This document shows positions 49,466 through 61,368 of a stretch of DNA of 64,000 nt, in pieces. This stretch comes from Dipetalonema caudispina. Taxonomy: Eukaryota > Nematoda > Chromadorea > Rhabditida > Onchocercidae. Position 1 is the first letter of the stretch, and the number at the start of each line of letters is the position of its first letter. The notes under the pieces were generated by a model, which worked only from the letters and a program-made list of their open reading frames with translations, searched no databases and was not told the origin of the DNA. Both the position numbers and the translations under genes were made by a program. The stretch lies in contig JABVXV010000069.1 of the NCBI GenBank assembly GCA_013365325.1, positions 62,001-126,000 of the forward strand. Direction: 5' to 3'.

Positions 49466-52400
49466 ATGATGCATGTGGCTGATTTATCTATGAAAAGATT
49501 TGTATATGAGATATGGCGTGAATCTGACGAGAATCTTGCATCAACATTACTTCAGAAATTTGTTAAGAACAAAAAATCTATTGTCATTGATTATTCTTCC
49601 CCAAATATTGCCAAACAATGTCATGTTGGCAATTTCAGGTTGTTTCTCTTTTTAGAAGGAAAGGAATGTTTTTGGTTATTTCTGTTTCTTGTATCGTTAC
49701 GTGACAGTTTGTACAACTCATGTACAATTGTGTAACAACGAAAGAAGAATTCTTATAACTACTTTATCGTCTAAAAGAAATTTTAGCTAAAAACTTTGAT
49801 TGTTAATATAATGAGCACTGCGGTATGGTATTATGATTGCTGAATTTACATGCTTTTTCACTTAGATATTGTTATTCTCGCAGTGTGAAGGAGCAAAGAT
49901 TAACGTGCAAATTATTGCTATAAGTTGGCTTAAATTAAAGAGCAAGCACTAATTCAGACTTGCTGATTTCATTGCGGTTCGTTAGGTGTTGTGGATTATT
50001 TATGTGCCTTTTATCAGTACTACTGAAAAATTTTCTTAAGCATTCTTTTCCGAAATAGTTTTGTTATTTTTGTTTGCAGGTCCACTATTATTGGGCGTTA
50101 TATCGATACAATAAATAGAGCTGCTGGCAATAAAGTTACATCTATTAACTACATCGGTGATTGGGGGTTACAGTTTGCATTGCTTGCTGCTCATTGGCCT
50201 ATGATGAAACCCTCCCATGAGGTATATTTATTTTACTGTACCCATTTTTTATTGTTCGACTGATCAAAAGGGTCTTTTTTCAGGAATGGTCTTCATGGAA
50301 TACAATGCAAAAGTTTAATCTTTTAGCTAAGTGCTATGTTGAAGCAAACAAATTAGCTGAACATTCTAACAGTTTTCTGCAAGGAGCCCATGATATTCTT
50401 GCCAGCATGGAAAGTTCTGTGTTAACTGCCAACACCAATGAGCATTTGTTATTCTGGAAAGATGCACGACAGTTATCGCATGAAGAGTTACATAATTTTT
50501 ATAGGTATAGCAAGATTATTTGTAATGTGGCCATATCTAGGGTGCCTAAAGAGGGATGTTATGTGATCTCACTGGCTTTCAGTCGTTCCACGTTTCCCAT
50601 AATTATCTTCTATATTATCACTTGTGGAAAGTGTATATCTTACTATCCTCAGACCTCATACAACATTCGTCATAAAATGATTAACATCGATACTGGATAA
50701 AAAAGGAGACTAAAGTTAACTACTGCTGCATTAATAAGAGATTTAAGTGATCAACATCTTGTTCTGAGATTGGAATATATTTGCTGATTTCTGGTAGACC
50801 TTATAGATATGAGAAGTTTCTAATGCAAATATCATTACTAATAAAAAAGTTTCAGACGCATCAACTTATCAATGGATATAGAACATTTCGAATCCGACTT
50901 TATCATTTCTGCCCATCAATTAATTGATCGTATGCTACGAGAAGGGCAAGCAGAAAACGGCGTTGATGGTTCCGTTTCGATCAGATGCAAAGAACAGAAT
51001 AGGCCTATCATTATCAGAAGATCTAATAACACTACTCTTTATTTGTCCAGGTAACCACTTCTAATTTTCGTATTTAATTGTGTAAAATCCCATTAGTAAT
51101 AAACTGAAATTAGTCATTATCCAATTTTTTGTAAATTGCATGCAGTTTTCTTTCCTGTGAATTAAATTGTGATAGAATGTTTCGATTGCCAATTTCAAAA
51201 GTTCAGGGATTTAGCATCAGTTTTGTTACGGGAGCAGCTGTACGCAGCGGATGAGTATTTGTATGTGGTCGATCATGCGCAACGACAACACTTCACTAAT
51301 TTGAAGTGCCTGTTGAATGCCATTGGACGAAACGATATCGGTGATAAAATACAACATGTCTCATTTGGACGCGTAAAAGGTCTTTCTACTAGGTACTGCG
51401 GGTTCCATATTGCCATTTAAAATTCCCATTCTCACTCTGCTGAACCTTTTATAAGCGAAATGTTCCTTGTTGATTTTAGTTCGTTGTTGTTTGAGAATAC
51501 TTCATTGTGCCAGCTTGCAGATTTTTCGTTTTCATAGATTTTTACAGGCTGGGAGAAGTTGAATTGGTAAGTAAAATACTGGATCATGGTTTGGAGCTCG
51601 CGAAAAAATTCATCATTAAATCTAAAACGATGAAAATTGGCCAGAATGAAATTCCTCGTAAGTTTATTTGTATCTGCATTTATTCATTTGATGAAATAAT
51701 TACACAGTAGGTGAATCTCATCATTTAACAGACTGATATGGTCCATTGAAATGTATTGAATATTTAGGGAAATAGCACCCAGCTTACATCTATTTTTAAG
51801 AAGTCGCAGCCAATTTATCACTTGCAACAATGATCGTCGATGATCTCAAGAGAGCACGATCCACTGATTACTCATTCTCATTCGATAAGGCATTTCAAGT
51901 GAATCAGAATAATGCGCTTCTTCTACAGGTACAGTTCTCTTTATAAATCTTTAGAGCTGTCATTTCTTACTTTCGCTACTATCATTGGAGATTTTCTGGT
52001 TAAACGCTTCTATCGTAATGCATGATTCTGTTGATGTGTTTAAAAACATATATTTGGTGTATTTTATTGATGAAAGTTGAGATTCGATGTCCAAATAATG
52101 AAGGCTTATTCTTTTACCGCGGTAATTTGTAAATTATCAATTCCAGACGAAACACAGCCGGCTAACGTCAATCGAGGAACGGAATCATCTCTTGAAGCAG
52201 AGTCTAATGCAAGGATTTGAGGGGGATTTTGAAACGAATGAAGCAAGTTGGCGTCTTTTGGAACAATTCAAAGCATTTCCTGATGTTCTGTATGCCAGCT
52301 ACCAAGAGATGGAACCCTGTCGATTAACTGTATATTTACTGCAGCTGGCAAATGTCGTGGGTTCTGCTTCCTCCATCCTTCGAATTTCAAGTGAATCACT

Positions 52401-52500
52401 GGATGTCGCAATACCAAGGCTTTTATTGTTATCAACTGCACGGAAAATCTTGAATAGTGGGATGCATCTACTGGGTATAGAGCCATTGAAGAAAATGTGA
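49466..52500 (+). CDS. rars-2: Mitochondrial arginyl-tRNA synthetase (RARS2 type)
   Basis: Eight exons: 49466-49638, 50080-50221, 50284-50504, 50856-51050, 51207-51392, 51548-51657, 51801-51928 and 52147-52500, giving 502 residues. It charges mitochondrial tRNA-Arg with arginine. The catalytic signature reads [19 protein letters not shown], followed by [14 protein letters not shown]. The second signature region has [11 protein letters not shown] in place of KMSK, normal for ArgRS. The C-terminal DALR anticodon-binding domain ends in [10 protein letters not shown], with the terminal Met usual in this enzyme. The HIGH motif is HVGN here, so its second His is replaced by Asn. The protein is shorter at the N terminus than human RARS2 (578 residues) because most of the N-terminal domain is absent; no clear presequence was seen. 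Start choice rests on the acceptor just upstream. Confidence 0.93.
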
Positions 52501-52920
52501 TGATAAAAATATGGTCTACAGACTTTGGTTGTGCATCATGAAATCTCGTCTCGTTTTATTTACATAAGTCTAAACTTCTTAAAATAGGAAGATTTTGAAT
52601 TTAAATACCGTATTAAGCGCAAACAGAATAATAGCGTGAATGAAGACTTGAATTTATATTGGTTTGAACTCATATTGCAAGGGGCTTTAAATAACCGAAA
52701 ATTCCTTTATCAAGACATGGTACTACCCAAAAGCTTAAATTGTGAAAGAATCTTGAGAGTTCCTTGAAATAGTGAAATCAGTTTTAACAACGAAAATCAT
52801 TTCTTCTTGTTATCTTATGCATTTCAACTTTTAAATCCATATCTTTGTTCAACAAAACAATAATGAATTCAGAACAGTTTTTCGTAATTTTACATCCTAT
52901 TCAACATGTGTATCAAACAG
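52501..52920. other. Interval between convergent rars-2 and glucosidase II beta genes
   Basis: About 420 bp holding the 3' ends of two converging genes. No exon or clear polyadenylation hexamer could be assigned with confidence. Confidence 0.6.
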
Positions 52921-55900
52921 CTAAAGTTCCTCATGTTGATCAGTGAGAGTGGCGGGATCTGGGCATGCAGCAGGAGAACGCAAAGTAAAAAGATATTCAC
53001 ATTTGCTTGGCTCTGATGCTTCCACTAACTGTGTATCCTCTCCACATTCAGTGATTACTTTTGTGGATCGGTCCGGCCCATTCCAGCATGGTGTGCCGTT
53101 CTGGTAGCTTTGTAATGTATATTTGTTTGGTTCGGTCCCAATCCAACCACTCCATTTGCTGCAATAAGGATCTTAATTGAAAATTCAGCAAAAATCCCAA
53201 TTTTTAAAGTTATTTTGCGAAAAATGCTTCAAACCGCCACATATACACACAAATAATTTGGAAAATCTAAATTGTCGAAATTTAGAAATCAATTGTGGCC
53301 AACACTCTAATTACAAATTACAAGGCGACTGGTTATTTTTTAACACGATTACTAAGTATTTTTAACATACCCTAAATCGGTATCGATAGCACTACTTTTA
53401 CCCTTCTGCACAGCTTTATCAAATAAGCACAATTTATAAGTATATTCGTTTTCATCCATTTCAAAACATTTTCCTTTCAGTGAGGCCCAAGCCATATCGG
53501 TTCCAAAATCATCACTTTCATACTGTTCAGAATCTCTGTAAAGATTTCATACCAAATTTACTGCTTGGATAAAATGTCCCGCCACTACACAAGTTCTTCA
53601 TTTCACCGCACATATCTGTCCAAATATTCATCTAACTTGTCGCCACTTGTTCCTTTTTGCTCTTTTTCTTTTTTCCCCGCTGTTCATCCTTCTTTTTTCT
53701 TCCGCCAATATTCTCCACTTATTGTGTTATTTATATGTTTTCAAGAATGAATTATTACTTGATGGACAATTCGAGATCTGTATAGCGTTTATCAAGATCA
53801 TCATACTCCTTCCTTGCATTTTGCGCCTCTGAAAGTAGTGTGATGACGCAAAAGTCAAATTTGCAGACCTATCAAATAACCTCATTTTCGACAGCTGCTT
53901 ATTAAATGAAAATTGATGAAATAGAAAACCTTTCACTATTGCTTGTGTTTCTTCATCGAACGCTGGTTGTTTCAAATCGATATTTGGAATTCTAGGAATT
54001 TCCACGCCAATATTTTCACTATCATTTGGTTTGATTTCTCCCAGAGCATCACTTCCACTGTCATCTGGCAATTCTGGAATTTTCTATAAATTAAATCACC
54101 TTAACTTATACGGCGAAAATGATAATTGCATAAATATATTCTACATGCACTTCTGACTTCTTAAAAGATTACGGTTTTAGAAGTAAATCCTTGATTTGCT
54201 CGACATTATTTGGAGGCATACGACTCCAGTAAATTCAAACCTCAATGCTACGCACAAAAACTTTTGAAGGCTATCAGTATTTTATAAATAAATTGGACCT
54301 ATTTAAGGAAAATGTGTCAGTAGTGTGAACATCTTTACCATCATTTCTGCCTTATTCTGAATTACAGGTAAAGCATAATGAAATAACGTGACGGTATGGT
54401 TACATTCCTTCTGAATAGTAACTTGTCTAATATTTCTTCTCAACATCTCATCCTCTGTTTTAGCTTATTTTTGCAGTGTTCTCCATCCGTACATCAGCTG
54501 TTCTCCGGTTTAAATTACACTTTGATCTCAATAATAAAGTACCGGAATTAGGTTCTACTGGTACGGATGAAGCAGAATGAGGTTCGTTTTCATCCTCTGT
54601 ATCGATTTCGCTTGGTTTTTCAAAAAGACTGCGAATATTATCGTAAACATTTTCCAGAAATACTTCGAAGTTACAGTCTTCCGTTCCATCAGGTAAAACA
54701 TGCTAAAATCGATTAATTTAATTACAAAATTAAGATCCCAATGTAAAGAATAAAATAAAAGTCTTTCCTACCTGGTAAACCAAAAGATTTCTTCCACTCA
54801 ACCAATTCTTTATATTCTAACCTTATGCTATGAAATTTTAGCAGTAAGAAAACAAATTAGAAAGAACAATCGTTATTCTGTCCTTCTCGCCAAAAACATT
54901 AAGAAAAATTGAAAAAGATTAATATTAACCAAAGAAGTAACCAAAGAAGATTAATATTAAACCAAAAAACCTTGATTTCGTCGTCAGAAACAACTCTATC
55001 TCCATTTGTATCAAACTCTTTTGCCAATTTCAGTTCTTCCAAAGTAACCCTAAAATATTATTGAATTCAATGCACTTACTTCCAAATTTCTAGAAACAAA
55101 AGCTGACGTCCGAACAAAAACGGTATACCATATTTTGCAGAAGCTTTTGTACATTATTAAATGAATTTTTGCTCAAATAGGATGAAAATAGAATGCCTTA
55201 CTTCCCATCTTTATTCGAATCGAATGCGGTAAATAGTATTTGCACGTATTCTTGCTTAAGTTTTTCCTTTTCTTCTGGAATGAAAACTAGTTAAGAAAAT
55301 GCGTTATAACAGCTCTTACATGAAAAATTAGAGGGAAATTAATTAAAAAAGTGTCAAAGCATAAAGTATCACTATTAATTTCTGCACATTAGGTGTGTTT
55401 TTTATCATTTATAATTTACTATTCTATCATTCCTCAAGAAATTGAGTAACGACATTTACTTTTATGTCTAAGACAAATTGAAATCCTTCATCGAGGAGCT
55501 TGCAGAATTTATTTTGCAACGATTCTATTATTAACAAATTTATAAAAATTGCCTTCGGAAAAAAACCATTCACTTTTTCTAGTGTACTCAAAAAAGAGCA
55601 AACCATAATTTCAGATTAATTAACTTTAATCGAAACTGAATTACCCTCCCATGCCTCTTCATGCTTTTTTTTCGCTTCTGCAGCCAGATTGTCTTTTTCA
55701 TCCATTTTCGTTTGAGCGACGGTTTTCAGCTTAGTTATTTCATCCATCTCTTTTTTCAAAATCCTTAATTTTTCTAATTTCTCAGTTTTCAATTGCTGAC
55801 CTGCTGCAACCAATTCCACCCGTTTTACAAAACCCTGAAAATCATTTCCTAATTTATGCGAATTTATGCGATATATACGCGAGCAAAACCACTATAGCAA

Positions 55901-57600
55901 CAATGTTGCACTCCAAGGAAAAATAAAAGGGATGAACAAGTCTGAGGTTAGTTAATGATTTCTAAGCATACGCCAAATTGGCACCACATAAAACCGTCTG
56001 AAGATATTAGAAGTCGTTCATGATATCTAATGAATGAAATGGGTAAGGACAGTATAACTTAATACCTAATAAAATCATTGCTACTATATTACCTGCTTTA
56101 CTAATTCAGTTTTTTGGCGTATTTCTTCTCGATACCTAACACCCAATTCGTTACAGATATCAGGACAATCAACTGCACTATTCCATTCATCACTTCCATC
56201 ACAACAATCTAAATACAGTGAAAGGAAAATGTTTTGTCAATGCAGAAATGAAGTGGTTCTTTTTACAATTGATAAAACTGACCTTAATCATCAAATTGTT
56301 CGAAAATTTTGACAGAGGCTCGGAAAATCTCCAAACTATATATTATTGAAATTTTTAAGTTTGAACTCGGAATAAATCATGTTTAACAGAAATGTGAGAG
56401 AAAATTCTTGCTGCAATAAAAGCAATAAGAAAAAATGAAAAGCGATGACGATGGAAGTGAGAGAGCTGAGGTTTTTTCTACAAAAAACGAATAAAGAAAA
56501 CAATCAAAACACGCAATCTCATCAATCAGCACATCCACTATAAGTTGCCATCGCCAGTATGCTCATCATTATTCGGTTAATTTTTAACAGTTTATTAAAG
56601 ATTAACTAACCGCATATTCGGTCATTCACTCGACTTGATGGTATATCTTCGGCCTTAAAACCACGATTCAAACAATGAAACTTGGCATTGGGACATGCAG
56701 ACGTTCCTGAATAGAAATATCAAGAAGTTATCTTTCAGATTTCAAAAATCGGTAGCTAACTGCCGCTATTTAAAGAAGATAAGATACCTTCAGCTGCCAT
56801 ACAAAGAAATTTGCACTTAATCCCCACAGTTAGCACATATTATTTCATAAGAAAGAAGACCATAATATGAGTAAATTTTGTTAGCTTATCGATGACTTTA
56901 TCATGTCATAAAAAAGAAACGAACGCTGAATTCAAGAAAAGGTGATGAGATTATCGCCTTTCTGAAAATAATGAAATATTGCAGATACAAAAAATCTGGA
57001 ACAATGCTAGTTAGATCTCAATTGTGAACATAAATCTGGAACTAAAAGTTTTCCTAAAAATTTTTTAACTCATAAATCTTAGTAAATGTATATGTTGAAG
57101 AAAATGAGAAGGAAAAAGAGCAACAGTATACAAACCTGGTTCATCGCTTCCATCGGGGCAATCACAATAATCATCATTAACTTGCGAAAATGGAATTGAC
57201 TTGGAGTTGTCCACACATGCAAATGTTTCACCGGTTGCATAGAATGGCCCACCTTAAAGAATCTTTTACAATAATTCATTCATCATTTTTCAAGAATTTG
57301 CCAATCTCATTTTTCCATCAGTTATTCAAAATACTTGAGGGTTGAACATGGAAATGCTATATCTCTCTCTCTCCTCATTTTAATTCAATACATTCATTTA
57401 TAAATCATCATTTTCAACAATCTATCAAATGATATCTAATAGAAATACCGACGTGCAAATGGAACTCCACGTGGTCGATTGCCATATGTGCTTGGTTTTG
57501 GTTTTCGTTCACCTTTTCTCAATAATCCAATACTTACACTCGATTCAACAACAGCAATGAAAAAGTTTATAGTACACAAAGTGGCCAAAGTAAGCATCAT
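52921..57600 (-). CDS. Glucosidase II beta subunit (PRKCSH, 80K-H)
   Basis: Twelve exons: 57600-57453, 57252-57136, 56706-56611, 56208-56093, 55834-55645, 55274-55202, 55049-54971, 54702-54543, 54073-53930, 53828-53759, 53535-53371 and 53158-52921, giving 531 residues (human 528). Order: signal peptide ([20 protein letters not shown]), the conserved RPRGVPFA entry, two LDL-receptor-like repeats ([11 protein letters not shown] and CCDGSDEW), a charged coiled coil, EF-hands (DSNKDGKVTLEE and [12 protein letters not shown]), an acidic linker, a second helix, and a mannose-6-phosphate-receptor homology domain. The mannose-contact Gln, Arg (GPDRST), Glu and Tyr (EPSKCEY) appear kept. It ends in HEEL, an ER-retrieval tetrapeptide. 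It holds the catalytic alpha subunit in the ER for glucose trimming in the calnexin cycle. The exon 1 donor (GTCGGT) is weak, and the exon 8-9 border has phase-equivalent options. Confidence 0.94.
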
Positions 57601-57607
57601 TTTTGAC

Positions 57608-57609
57608 CT
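57608..57609 (-). other. Probable spliced-leader acceptor of the glucosidase II beta gene
   Basis: CTTCTTGCAG precedes the first ATG by 7 nt on the minus strand. Read as a trans-splice site by its position. Inference. Confidence 0.55.
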
Positions 57610-58745
57610 GCAAGAAGAAATGTCAATAATTGTGAATGTAAGGAAGGAAGAGTTGAGATACAGTGGCACTAACTGGTCAATTTAACGTCCTCTTTTGGTC
57701 ACTCTTAGATTTGCAGTGATTGTTGGCTAACAGTACCCTAACCAACGAACAATAAAATGAATGGATGCAATTGTGTCCTTCCCACCCAATAATGTATAGA
57801 TGGCAGTCCAGGATGTAGGGATCGTGGGAGAGTGTTGAAGGTACCGCATAATAATACAGATTGCTGTACATGAGAATAAGTTAATTCTATGTTTACATTT
57901 CATAGTACCGTCAATCAAGGTTACCTCAGGAAACAAGCAAAGGAAGGTCAATTTAACTCTTGTCAACTCGCTCGCTTTATTCAGTCTATTGAAGCGTATT
58001 TTCTCCCTAAATCTCATGATCTATGCTTCTCTTCATTAATTACGTCTCTCTTGTAACTGTCTTTCTGCACAGTTCCGTTATCTGTCCAGTTGTCCACATG
58101 CTATCTCATTGGACATTCCACGATTTTGTTCAGATATATTTTAACACACATTAATAGAAAGAGAGGTGTTGTTATGAAATGGTCAATGTAATGTGACCAT
58201 TAAAGCATGAGGGGTCAAACGATCCAGGTAAGATAAACCTGTTAAACAAGCTATACTTCCCTATTCTCTTATTTCCCAAGTTTTTCAAGTAGTATCCAAA
58301 AGATTTGAAGATGCGAAAGACATTTGTTTTAGCAAACGATTCTTTCCTATCTTTGAAATCCAAAGAAAAATTTAAAGGAGATGACCATTGATACCATCAA
58401 AGTATGAAACTGGTCACTCCTCGTATCGGTTGCGTTGGGCAAAATATTTTGTGGAACTATTCGTGTAAGTTGTTGTATTTACATGAATGAACTTATCGCC
58501 CTCTTGTTATGATGGACGATGGCATTTGTAGTGCCGGAAATATCACTAAGGAGTTTCGGAAATGTATAAGTGATGAAAATCCGGCATATTCAAATTAAGA
58601 TAATTTCAATGCATAATTTGAGAGATATAAAGGATGTGGAATAGGTGTGATATTATTCATTTAGTTTATTGTGTTTGGTGTAAAGAAGTTGGTTTACCGA
58701 ATTGAAGGTGATAGGAGTTGTTTCGCTTGCTTTATCAAATTGTGA
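57610..58745. other. Intergenic between glucosidase II beta and the tyrosine phosphatase
   Basis: About 1.1 kb upstream of two divergent genes. No supportable exon; a minus-strand open frame of 96 codons at 57727-58017 has no recognised motif. Confidence 0.5.
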
Positions 58746-58850
58746 ATGGGCACTCCCAAAGGATTGCAATCGGAAAGTTCAGAATTGACAAGTACTTCCC
58801 GAACAACAACTTCTTTCTCTGCGCCTATGCCTGCTGTTCCTGCAAGGCTT
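58746..58850 (+). CDS. Candidate 5' exon of the tyrosine phosphatase gene
   Basis: ATG followed by 34 codons of Ser/Thr/Pro-rich sequence (begins MGTPKGLQSESSEL) ending at a GT in phase 0. It lies 517 bp before the first certain phosphatase exon, which needs a phase 2 donor, so at least one more exon would be required between them. Amino-acid composition looks coding rather than random in this AT-rich DNA, but no junction proves it. It may instead be chance. Confidence 0.3.
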
Positions 58851-59367
58851 GTTTAAATAAAATCGATAGACTTAATTTCTGGATTCAGTTTTTGAACAGA
58901 AACAAGTTGAAATTCGAATTTAAGAAAAATAAAATCTGCTTGAAGATTGGAAACTTTTTATTAGATGTGTTTATTCTGCTTACAAAAATCAACTTACTCA
59001 TCAAACTACATATAGCAACAATCATAGTGGGAACTGTCAAAAAACAATATTCTAGAAAAAGCAGAATTTCAATGAAGTAGGAGATAATGTCACATTTTTA
59101 CAAGCCAAAACTAGATGACAACGGATTGTAAGCGCATTATTCATAAAGCTAAGAGCAGTTAGTAATATTCGACGTAATACGGATAAATAATCCGGAGGAT
59201 GGAATGTCGCTGAATTAATCTGACAGTCAGCTATATATTAATGGAGTTCATCATTTGAAAGAATAGAAATACTAGCTGGACCGGAAGATTAATGGACTGA
59301 AATTTCGTGTTTTTGGTATAATCCTTTCCGTATACATTCTGTTCAGATTTATTGAAATCAATTTTAG

Positions 59368-60957
59368 ATATGTATTGAAGCCAGGTGAATATTTACATGA
59401 TATTGAAGACTCAGAAACGCTTAACAGTTTCACACGTCGTGTATGTTCCATGACTGTTTATGGTTTATTCTTTGATTATGCCACTGTTATTTCTAAAGAT
59501 ATCAAAAATTCATCAGTTGTTTGTGAACAACATGGAGCATTAAATCGATACAGGGATATTCGATGTCTTGATCAGACTAGAGTGATTGTTCCGTTAGTGT
59601 CTTTTTGTTTTAGTGAATTTATTCTCGATGTCCATTTTTCTTCAGCTGTTTTCTTCAAATACAATATCTAAACTTTGATTTCTATTATTCATGGATATTG
59701 TGGAAATTTTATATACATCTGAATCCTCTTTTGGCAAATTTTTCGACTGCGTTAGGCTTCAGGCATAGTTCAGGCACGCATAATTATATCAATGCTAATT
59801 ATGTGGATGGATTTCGGGAGGAAAAGAAATTTATTTTGGCGCAATCGCCAATGGAAAACACTGTGGAGTCATTTTGGGCGATGATTTATCAGGAGAATGT
59901 AGTCGAAATCGTTGCAATGACCAGTTTGTATCCAGCAAAGACATTTTTATATGTTCCATTCAAACGGTCAGCTACCGCCATATTTGGACCCTATTCCATC
60001 AGATTTTGCGGATCACAATTAATTCGGGATACCTATGAAGCGTCAGTATTAAAGGTTGTGTATTTATTAGTTAAGATTTTGTGATAACGGTTACAGGGTG
60101 GTGATATCGATGACAAAACTAGTTACTGTATTAGAAGTGATTTTGAATTGAATGAAAAAGAAAATTTCTTTATTTGTAGATGTTAAGTAAAAGGAGCTTC
60201 ATTCTTAGGGCGCGTGTTGGTTTGAGGCTTAAGTTGCTGAAGTACATAATTTGATGTTCAATACGGATCATATTGAATTTCAGTTGAGAAAAGGAGATGG
60301 CCAAGAACGGAAAATTCTTCATATATGCTTTTATACATGGCATGATAAAGGAACACCGGAAAGACCAAGTGAAATGCTTTATTTGGTGTCCGATATAAAT
60401 TATAATCGGAAGTTATTTATTGATGAAGCAGAAAAAAGTGGTTGGTTAAAAGGTGGACGGTATGTCTTTGATGTATATCATCTCTTAGTTTTAAGTGAGA
60501 TCTGGAAAACTGGATTACTTTTGGTGTACATTGCCGTCTTTAAATGTTTTTTACAATCTGATATCTTTCATAAGCTATGAAATAGATCTAAAGGTCTCAT
60601 TTCAATGTTCGTCCTCCATAGATCGAACATAGCCTTTTCAGGAACCAGACGACCCGCTTTATTTTCAGCTCACCAATCGTTGTACACTGTTCGACGGGTT
60701 CAAGTAGGAGTGGCACATTGGCTGTGCTGGATATTTGTTGTCGTAAAATGGATTATACCGAGAAACTTCCTCATGGTAATATATTAGTGGACGTTCGGGA
60801 TACGGTACTTCGTGTCAGAACACAACGTGACAAAGCGGTTATGAAACCGGAACAGTACCTTTTGTTACATTTACTTGTGATTGAATACGCGTTACGGCAG
60901 AAATACTACGATGATGTTGGTTCCATTGATCTGTCAAACTATACCAGTACTACATGA
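59368..60957 (+). CDS. Protein tyrosine phosphatase, classical PTP domain (5' end unresolved)
   Basis: Exons 59368-59592, 59763-60054, 60284-60459 and 60669-60957 encode about 326 residues. Classical PTP motifs occur in order: NRYRDIRCLDQTRVIV (phosphotyrosine-loop region), NYINANYVDGF, FWAMIYQENV, the WPD loop as WHDKGTP with the general acid Asp kept, the P-loop VVHCSTGSSRSGT with catalytic Cys and Arg kept, and the Q-loop QRDKAVMKPEQY. The P-loop has Thr where most PTPs have Ala. The Q-loop has Met where PTP1B has the first catalytic Gln, which may slow hydrolysis of the phospho-enzyme. No signal peptide or membrane segment is seen in these exons, so an intracellular, nematode-expanded non-receptor PTP is likely. 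The first listed exon starts in phase 2, so at least one upstream exon is missing. Confidence 0.86.
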
Positions 60958-61368
60958 ACATTACCCATCTTTTTCAGTTTTGCATTACCGTGAAATTTTC
61001 GAGGTAATGTAATGTGAAAATACAAATGTAATAAAATACCTATTTTGCCATCGGAGTAGATGATCGTTAATTCAGTACCGCAGATTCCAAAGCGAAATGG
61101 GAGGGAGCTAGAATGCACGACCTTTTGTAGAAAGAGCAAAAAATACCTTCATGATTCTTGAATTCTCTTTTTAAACCATGATTGAGTGATCTTGGACGGA
61201 CATCAGGATAATCAATGATATTGTCATGCAGAAGCGCAAGAAATGCCGGAATATTTAATCACATTTAGTTTTGCTTGATCTTAGCGTTAAAATTATTATT
61301 GCTTTAAAACATTATATTTTGAAGAATAACAAATAAAAGTATGATTTCAAAATTTTCGGATCCAGAGA
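60958..61368. other. Interval between convergent phosphatase and LACT genes
   Basis: About 410 bp between two stop codons on opposite strands. Nothing beyond 3' UTR-like AT-rich DNA was seen. Confidence 0.6.

Noticed and set aside
57727..58017. 96-codon minus-strand frame upstream of glucosidase II beta
   Set aside because: No recognised domain and no splice link to neighbours; probably chance.
58718..59080. 120-codon plus-strand frame upstream of the phosphatase
   Set aside because: Its composition is what AT-rich noncoding DNA gives, it has no motif, and an overlapping frame is a better exon candidate.
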